Shown one piece after another: positions 54,986 through 64,000 of a stretch of DNA of 64,000 nt. Under the pieces are notes generated by a model. The model was not told the origin of the DNA, ran no database searches, and saw nothing but the letters and a program-made list of their open reading frames with translations. The stretch is from Earliella scabrosa (taxonomy: Eukaryota; Basidiomycota; Agaricomycetes; Polyporales; Polyporaceae): positions 1,426,001 to 1,490,000 of the forward strand of contig JABYQQ010000005.1 of NCBI GenBank assembly GCA_022605405.1. Reading direction: 5' to 3'. The stretch's first letter is position 1; every line of letters begins with the position of its first letter. The position numbers and the translations under genes are program-made.

Positions 54986-57118
54986 ATGGTCTACAATAGA
55001 CACTCCCGCCTGGATGCGGCAGCGGAAAAGATAGCTGGCATGCCCATCCCCGAGACCGAGTATGTCTAACCTGTGTTTTCCAATCTCTTTTCTCAACACT
55101 AACAGCTATTGAGTCTGCAGCGCGAGCTGAAGGAGAAAATCGCTTTCCACACTGAGAAAGCCTCGCAACTGAGGGGCCTCATAAACTCTCGCCTGTCAAT
55201 CGCCCGACTGCCCCCCGAAATTCTCTCCGAAGTCTTCCTCGACCAGGCCGCAATTTTGCGCAAGGAACGAATCGACCTTCACATACACTCCCCGGCTGGA
55301 GACCAAGACATCCACACGCCGTTCTACAAGTGGCTCAACGTCTCTCATGTATGTCGTCATTGGCGGGAGGTGGCTCTGAAATGCGCGACTCTCTGGACGT
55401 GGATAGCGTACGAGGAGCGGATTGACGGAGGCTTCGTCCAGGACATACTCAAACGCTCCCTTACCCTGCCTCTGAGCTGGGTCCATACAATCAATAGCTT
55501 TTCACATTGCGCCTCGTGCATCACCATGGACGGCTTCTATGACGGTGCATATTCCGGTGTCAGTCTCATGCTTCAGTATCTCCCTCGCATCCGAGACCTT
55601 TCGGTCCTGATAGACCGTGAGGAATTCGACAACCTTTGGGATTCAACCATGAATCACTCCGCTCCCACGCTCGAGGTGTTGAGGGTGGAGGCCATCGGGT
55701 CGTCACGGGCGCGGAAAGGACAGAGCCATCGTCCTCTTGTCGTGCTGGAGAGCCGATGGTTCAAGGCGAAAACACCTCGTCTACGCTCGCTCACCCTCAT
55801 CGGTGTCGAACTCCGCCTCACTGATTCCCTCCTTCGCTCAACCCGCTCTTTGCGACATCTCGAAATCACGGACTGCGTCCTGGCCGACCCGCACGAGGAT
55901 CCCACTATGGACGACCTCCTGGACACCCTTCGCAACCTCCCAAAGCTGGAGACACTGAAACTGGACTGGTCGCTCGAGAGTGCGATCACGGACGGCAATC
56001 ACACGCCGCCGCCCCTCCCGAATCTCAAGTTGCTCCATCTCACTTGCAACCCAAGCTTTCTCGTGACGCTTGTCCGGCACCTTGCCTTGTCTCAAAGGTC
56101 CGCGGTGACAGTGCATTACTGCTATCCTGAAGAGGACGAAGATGAAGATGCAGATGAAGATGAGCTCTCCGCCTCTCACCAACTGCAATTCAAGTCCGTG
56201 CTCGGGCTGCTGTTCAAGGAGAGTAGCGTATGCGCTATAGCATACAACCCTTCGGGAGCGATCCAATCATCGGGAACGGCAGACGTGCGGGGATCCTGTC
56301 AACTATGGACCACCGAACAAGAGCCTTCCAACGCTACGGAGCAGCCAGACACATCTTTACCACTCAGTCTTCCCGCTCGGGCTCCTCGCTTCATCTTCGA
56401 AGACCTCCACATGAATCAAGACACGGAGGACAGCTTCGTTATCACCACCCTCATCCAGTCCCTCGACTTGTCCAACGTGCGGGCGGTGTACCTTGCGGGC
56501 CCCTGCGAAGATGTGTCCTTCGCTCGGACGCTCAAGGACGCATACAACACCGCTACTGCTCGCATCGCGGGGCCGGCGGCCCCCGACTTTGTGTCGGACT
56601 TCTCTGTGCCGATTCCGGACGGCGCGTGGGCTCCCTACGCTGGCTCCGTCGACGACGACGGCTCCCTTGCGGGCGACGACGAGGATGCCGCCCCGGAAGA
56701 GCAGGAGGACGTCCCGATGGTCGTCGACCCTCCACTTGCCGATGCTCAAGACGACTCTGGCACAGACGCGTCGGACACCGCGAAAGAGCCTGCTAGCGAT
56801 GACCGCACAGATGTGGCGATGGACTCAGAAGACCAGGAGGCTCGGGGACAAGAATCGGAGCCGGACGCGCCCTCCGCGCACTGGCCCAACCTCCGCACAC
56901 TCCAGTTCGAGAACATCGATCTTTCGTCGAAGCCCACCGACGTGGGCTCGCTGCTAGCCTGCTTGCACGCGCGGAAAGAGCTCTGCGCTGCCGATATCCT
57001 CCGCATCGACTTTGAGCAGTGCTCTATCGCGGATATGGCGAAGCTGGCACCCTTGGCGGCGGCGGTGCCCGAGATACGGTGGAACAAGAAGGTGGTGAGC
57101 TTCGGGAGTGGTGCGTAG
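54986..57118 (+). CDS. F-box-like domain protein with acidic linker
   Basis: Two exons, 54986-55059 and 55114-57118, 692 aa, with the same phase-2 intron as its paralogues. F-box-like region at about residues 40-115: AFHTEKASQLRGLINSR, IARLPPEILSEVFLDQA, WLNVSHVCRHWREVALKCATLW. A leucine-rich body follows (LRSLTLIGVELRLTDSLLRS, LRHLEITDCVL, LETLKLDW), with Asp/Glu runs at about 340-352 and a long acidic insertion at about 535-600 (DDEDAAPEEQEDVPMVV) absent from the other copies. It ends ILRIDFEQCSIADM then VPEIRWNKKVV. Presumed SCF substrate adaptor. The acidic insertion is unusual for the group. Confidence 0.82.
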
Positions 57119-57411
57119 TGGGATATGGAGTGGTCGGTCTTTCGATGCTCTTGGCACGCTGCTCAGTATCTTATGTATGCTGCTATATCTATCGTCTCCA
57201 CTATAGTTGCTATCAAGCCGATGCCTTCAGATCCCACCTGCGTGCGATCGTCCATTCCCCCACAGAACCAGGTTGCACCCCGCCACACCGTCAGCCACGC
57301 CCTCGTGTACACTGGACACGGTCGCATACGATACAGATACAAGCGTTACGATATACAGCATTCAAGCTTCTGCTACGTAGATCATCTCCAAATCGTGCAA
57401 CCTGTACACCC

Positions 57412-58809
57412 TCACGCACGGGGAGGGACGACCACAGTGCGCTCCTCGCGCGCACTCTGGTACGCGAGCTCAATAAGCTCGATAACCTCCGCAGACTCCT
57501 CCCACTTGACCGCCTGTTCCGCGCCGTCCCGGATGACGGCAGCCACGTTCTCGAACAGCTTGATGTACATCCCGCGCTCCGTCGATGGCCATCTGCCCAA
57601 GTTCGCCTCGAAGTCAGTAGCCCGAGATGGCCCTCATGTACAGGGAGACATGTACGCACGACGACTTTACGACCTTCCCGTCCGGGCCAACGTTCTCGAC
57701 CGTGCCCCAAATCTCCTCGGGCTCAACGCCGTACGCTTCGTCCTGGACGATCCCGGCGGGGCTCGGGATGACCTTGAGCTGGTCCTCCTGGACGTCGACG
57801 CCGGACTTGAGGAAGGTGCCGTGCGTGCCGCGCACGACGTAGCGTATCTGCGACGAGCGCACAGAGAGGATGTGCCCGCGCAGGACCGCAGTGAAGGACG
57901 TCGGTTGGAGGCCGGACGCCGCAGGGCGCGGTGGGTAGTGGAGGAAGATCGTGAACTGTTGGTGACATTGTCAGATCGGCGAAGAAGATGAGGGGGTGAG
58001 AGAGAAGAATTAACTGACGCAGTCGTCGACTTCCTTGCTGCCGAGGCCGCGGATGTTCTCGATCATGGCGGTGATCTTGGAGGGACGGCCGAAGAGGATG
58101 AGGACTTGGTCGATGGTGTGCGCGGCGAGGTCGTACGTAAGGCCATTTGCTGCAAGAGGGAGGTCCTTCCAGGTTCCCTTGAGCTCTAGGCGGAAACGGT
58201 CGAACCTATGGGCAAAAACCATGAATCACAGTGGGTCATGGGCATGGTGTTCTATGGACGTACCTCGACTCGAACTCGTAAAGCGTGCCTAGGGACTTCG
58301 GGTGGTCTGCAGGGAGCTCGAGGAGCTTCTTGAGGGTGAGGAAGTCGGAGTCCCAACGGCGATTCTGGAAGGGATAAAGGACAAGATTCTTAGACTTAGC
58401 GAGCGCGCCCAGCTCTTGCGCCTGCGAGAAGTGCGCAGTGACAGGCTTGTCGACAAGAACTACAGAGCGAAGTCAGCGTTCTGATAGCGCATGCATGGCA
58501 AAGGTACGCACCGTGCTTTCCTGCCTCAAGAGCGCGCTTCGCCAGCTCGTAGTGGGTCTCGCTGGGTGTGCTGACCACTACGAGCTCTACCTCGGGGTCT
58601 GCGAGCACTGCGTCGAACGAGTTGTGGATGATGACGCCTTTCGCTGCCTGCTCTCCAAAGCGTGCCTGAAGTTTGCCGCCAGGACCGGCGGGCTTCCGTT
58701 CCATGACGGCATGGAGGGTGAATAGGTGAGGGAGAGCGAGGACGAAGGGGACGTGGAAGGTGAGTCCACCGAGACCGACACCAATAACACAGGTCTTGAT
58801 GGGTGCCAT
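57412..58809 (-). CDS. Gfo/Idh/MocA-family NAD(P)-dependent oxidoreductase
   Basis: Five exons: 58512-58809, 58264-58459, 58019-58205, 57671-57955 and 57412-57606, 386 aa. The Rossmann start is IKTCVIGVGLGGLTFHVPF (GxGxxG-like), then [36 protein letters not shown], which contains the family EKP motif as DKP with the catalytic-type lysine. It is followed by NRRWDSDFLTLKKLL and LYDLAAHTIDQVLILFGRP (Gfo/Idh C-terminal H-x2-D-type motif). Members oxidise or reduce sugars, inositols or related polyols; the substrate here is unknown. The last intron (57607-57670) uses donor GTAAAG after GGGAAGGTC, chosen because the stronger-looking GTGCGT nearby breaks the frame. Divergent from a GH9 gene. Confidence 0.88.
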
Positions 58810-61425
<2,616 letters not shown>

Positions 61426-61644
61426 GTGCAACGAACTTGTACACCAGGAGCAGAAGCAGCTTCTTTTGCGTCGAATACTCGGACATTGGCAGGTGTTGTA
61501 TCTGAATTATGGATCTTCATGCCTACGAATGTACTATCGCGATGTAATCCAATATGTAGATCTAGTCATAGCCATGCGCACTTCGTAACTACCAAGCACC
61601 CGTACTCCCCATCACCCTTACTCCACATGGGGTGCAATGCAGCA

Positions 61645-64000
61645 CTAGTAGACCTCGAGGACGTACCGCTCCTCCTCCTTCAGGCCCTCCAAGAACGCGC
61701 CCGCCTTCTCACGGTCCACATCCGCATGCACGACCAGCGAGTCCACCAGCGCCTCGTACACGTCTGGTACAGGCCACGTCGGGCCGCAGAGGTAGAACAC
61801 GCCCTTCTCGTCCCAGAGCATGCGTGCGAGCGTCGGCCCGTCCTCGCGCATCTTGTGCTGGATGTACACCTTGCGCGGGCCGTCGCGCGAGAACGCGAGC
61901 CCGGCGCGGGTGATGGTGCCGTCGAGGATGAACGCCTCGAGCTCTTCTCCGTACAGGTACTCCTGCGACTGATGCCGCGAGCCGAAGTAGTAGTACGTCG
62001 GCCCGACGGGGACGCCTTGCGACGCGAGCAGCGCGCGGTACTGCAGGAAGGCGCGGAAGGGGGCTGCTCCTGTGCCGAGGCCGGCCATGATGAGTGGCTG
62101 GGAGTTCTCTGGCGGGAGCTGGTAGAGATGTGCGAGTTAGGGCATGTAGCAGAACGACGCATATATAGGTAGACGCACCTTCATTACGGAGGGTTTTATT
62201 GACACGGTCACCTTCTGGCCGACCTTGAGGCCGGCAAGGTATCTGGTGCACTGACCATAGCGAGGCGAGCCTGGGCGTATCAGTCAGTATACACACGGTT
62301 AGGGAAAAAAAGACGAGTGCTCACCACTTGGCGTCACCCAATCGACGGCAACGACGAGCAAGTCAACACGGTCGCCCACGACGGCCTGCGCGCTCGCGAT
62401 ACTGTAATGGCGGGGCTTGATATCGCCAATGAGCTCGCAGAGCACCTCGATGCCCGGCCGCGCGCTCACATAGCGCTTGAGGACGTCGGCGAACGTCACC
62501 GTGTCCTTCTCGCTCAGCTTCTTGAACGTCGCGGAACCCTCGGGGCTCCCGATGAAGCGCAGCGCGTACTGGTCCGCGATGTCGGTCGCGTGCTCGGCGA
62601 GGTCCGTGTAGAACGTCTTCGTCGGCTTCCCGAACAGGTCCACCTGCTGCTGCAGCGCCTGGAACACGGTGCGGGTGTGCATCCGCGCGCCGTCCGTACC
62701 CGGGACGGGGAGCGTGATGAGCTTCGCGGGGTCGACGCCGTACCAGGAGCAGAAGTCGAGCACCTCCGTCGCGTCGTTCCATCCGTGCACGCCGAGTGCC
62801 TCGCCGATCTCGTACTTGAGCCCCGTCCCACGGGTGTCGAACTCGAGGTGGAAGACGTTGCGGTCGTACTCGAGGGGGGTCAGGCGGCGGTTGACCGTGC
62901 AAGTGATGAGGAACGTGCGCTCGGGCAGCTCAGGACGTAAGGACGGATTCTGCTCGTACGAGGACGCTACGGACAGGGCCTCTGGCGGGGTGAACGCGGA
63001 AGGGAACAGGATGTGTTTCGCGGCATCGTGCCATGAGCCGAGGCGAGCACCGTTAACGACAGTGTCTCCATCAGCAGTCTCCACAGCGATTGCGTTGAAG
63101 TCGAAGCCTTTGAGGGGCGCCGCCGCCTGCTCTGGCTCTGGCGTAGCGACGAGCTCGACCTCAACCAGGCCATGCCAAGCGACGTGAACCAACTTCGCCA
63201 GGGCGATGTCACGCACCACGCCGCCAAGGTCGGCCTCAGCGATTTTGCGTACGAGGTCCGCTGTGGCCGCGCTCCCAAGGTACAGTCGGAGGAACGCCAA
63301 AAGGACGATGACGTTCTCCAGAGCTTTCTGAACGCGCGCATTCCCGTTGGCTATATCTGACGCTAGCTTCTTGGCGTCGATTGTGCACAGGTGTAGGTTT
63401 CGTTCGCGCACTAGGGCAACGACCTCTTTCTGCAGATTCGCGGCAAGCTCGGACGCCGTCCAATCTGTCACAACGAGCACCGGCGATCCAGGAGCGGCAT
63501 GACTGAGGAGGTCGTGCGACTTCAGCAGTGCTTGATCGAGTATCGCGACGAAGTTCGCGACGCCTGAACTACGGGAAGAGATCGGCACCACCGCGGATAT
63601 GGGGACGAAGGGAGAATTGTCCTTCTTCGAGGAAAGGACAATCCGATCGGCCGCGACACCGCCTGGCTTGGAGAACGCATCGTAGTCAGTCACCAGCCGC
63701 GATGAGAGCGACTTGTGCGACATGAACGTCGTCTCCACCATGCGAGGCAAGGCCGAGACAGACGACCCGGGCGTGCTAAAGAACAGCAGCTTCTTGAGGT
63801 TGGGTGTCTCCAGAGATGGGACCGGGGTCGGAGATGGGAGAAGCTCGGAGATGAGGCTGGAGAAGACGGACGGGCTCGTGATGAACTCCTGGGTGCGGGA
63901 GGGGACAATGCGGTGGGGCTTCACGAACGGGCCGGGCTTGAGGGGGTCCAGGAGCGTCGCGAAGACGTCCAAGTAGAGCGCGCCCTGAGTGCTCTCCGTG
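61645..64000 (-). CDS. met10: Sulfite reductase (NADPH) flavoprotein subunit, 5' end outside window
   Basis: Exons here are 62325-64000 (open to the window edge), 62179-62270 and 61645-62118, about 747 residues. The visible part runs from TESTQGALYLDVFATLLDPL through a pyruvate-oxidoreductase-like N-terminal region to an FAD-binding domain (RNVFHLEFDTRGTGLKYEIGEALG, RHYSIASAQ, and GQCTRYLAGL after splicing) and an NADPH domain (PLIMAGLGTGAAPFRAFLQYR, YYYFGSRHQSQEYLYGEEL, GVFYLCGPTW), ending EERYVLEVY. This is the Met10 alpha subunit that passes electrons from NADPH via FAD to the haem subunit for reducing sulfite to sulfide in methionine and cysteine synthesis. The missing part lies beyond 64000. 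Confidence 0.94.

Overview
The window is nuclear DNA of a basidiomycete fungus, most likely an Agaricomycete (mushroom or wood-decay lineage). The evidence is dense genes split by many 45-75 bp introns with GT(A/G)NGN donors and CTNAC-like branch points, CT-rich leaders before start codons, basidiomycete-style F-box paralogues, tandem secreted M43 metalloproteases and a membrane-anchored GH9 glucanase. All gene models were spliced by eye; exon limits keep the frame open and match family motifs, but no transcript data were used.

Layout. 0-2.5 kb: the tail of one F-box-like gene and a complete paralogue. 3.0-4.3 kb: a MYND zinc-finger gene. 4.3-6.4 kb: gene-poor, with a diverged 45-bp repeat. 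6.4-9.7 kb: a membrane acyl-CoA-binding protein and a divergent mitochondrial-translation pair (mS34 / GatC-like). 10.3-13.4 kb: two tandem secreted M43 metalloproteases. 14.2-16.6 kb: LSM8 and RRP8. 16.9-21.8 kb: two tandem HerA/FtsK-like P-loop ATPases. 22.8-24.9 kb: an FAD monooxygenase. 24.9-28.1 kb: a GC-rich stretch without a supportable gene. 28.1-31.7 kb: a KDM3-type JmjC protein. 32.7-34.6 kb: a non-autonomous PIF/Harbinger-like transposon. 35.4-39.7 kb: the SSK1 response regulator. 40.4-43.6 kb: SERRATE/ARS2. 43.9-45.0 kb: ESF2/ABT1. 45.6-46.3 kb: a small coiled-coil protein. 46.7-49.4 kb: a PIP-box protein divergent from dUTPase. 49.6-57.1 kb: three more F-box-like paralogues, one broken, with a Mutator-like MITE between them. 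57.4-61.4 kb: a Gfo/Idh/MocA oxidoreductase divergent from GH9. 61.6-64.0 kb: the sulfite reductase flavoprotein subunit, cut by the window edge.

Links between genes. Three divergent pairs share short promoters and look functionally matched or co-regulated: mS34/GatC (mitochondrial translation), dUTPase/PIP-box protein (DNA synthesis, with an ACGCGT MluI box), and RRP8/ATPase 1 (two ACGCGT boxes). Much of the middle is housekeeping RNA biology (LSM8, RRP8, SERRATE, ESF2). The two ends hold the expanding F-box family.

The most notable observations are the HerA-like ATPase pair, an unusually high share of GC-AG introns (6 of about 99 modelled introns, one shared by the ATPase paralogues), two well-bounded non-autonomous DNA transposons with target-site duplications, and the MCB-linked dUTPase/PIP-box pair. 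No tRNA, rRNA or CRISPR feature could be supported.
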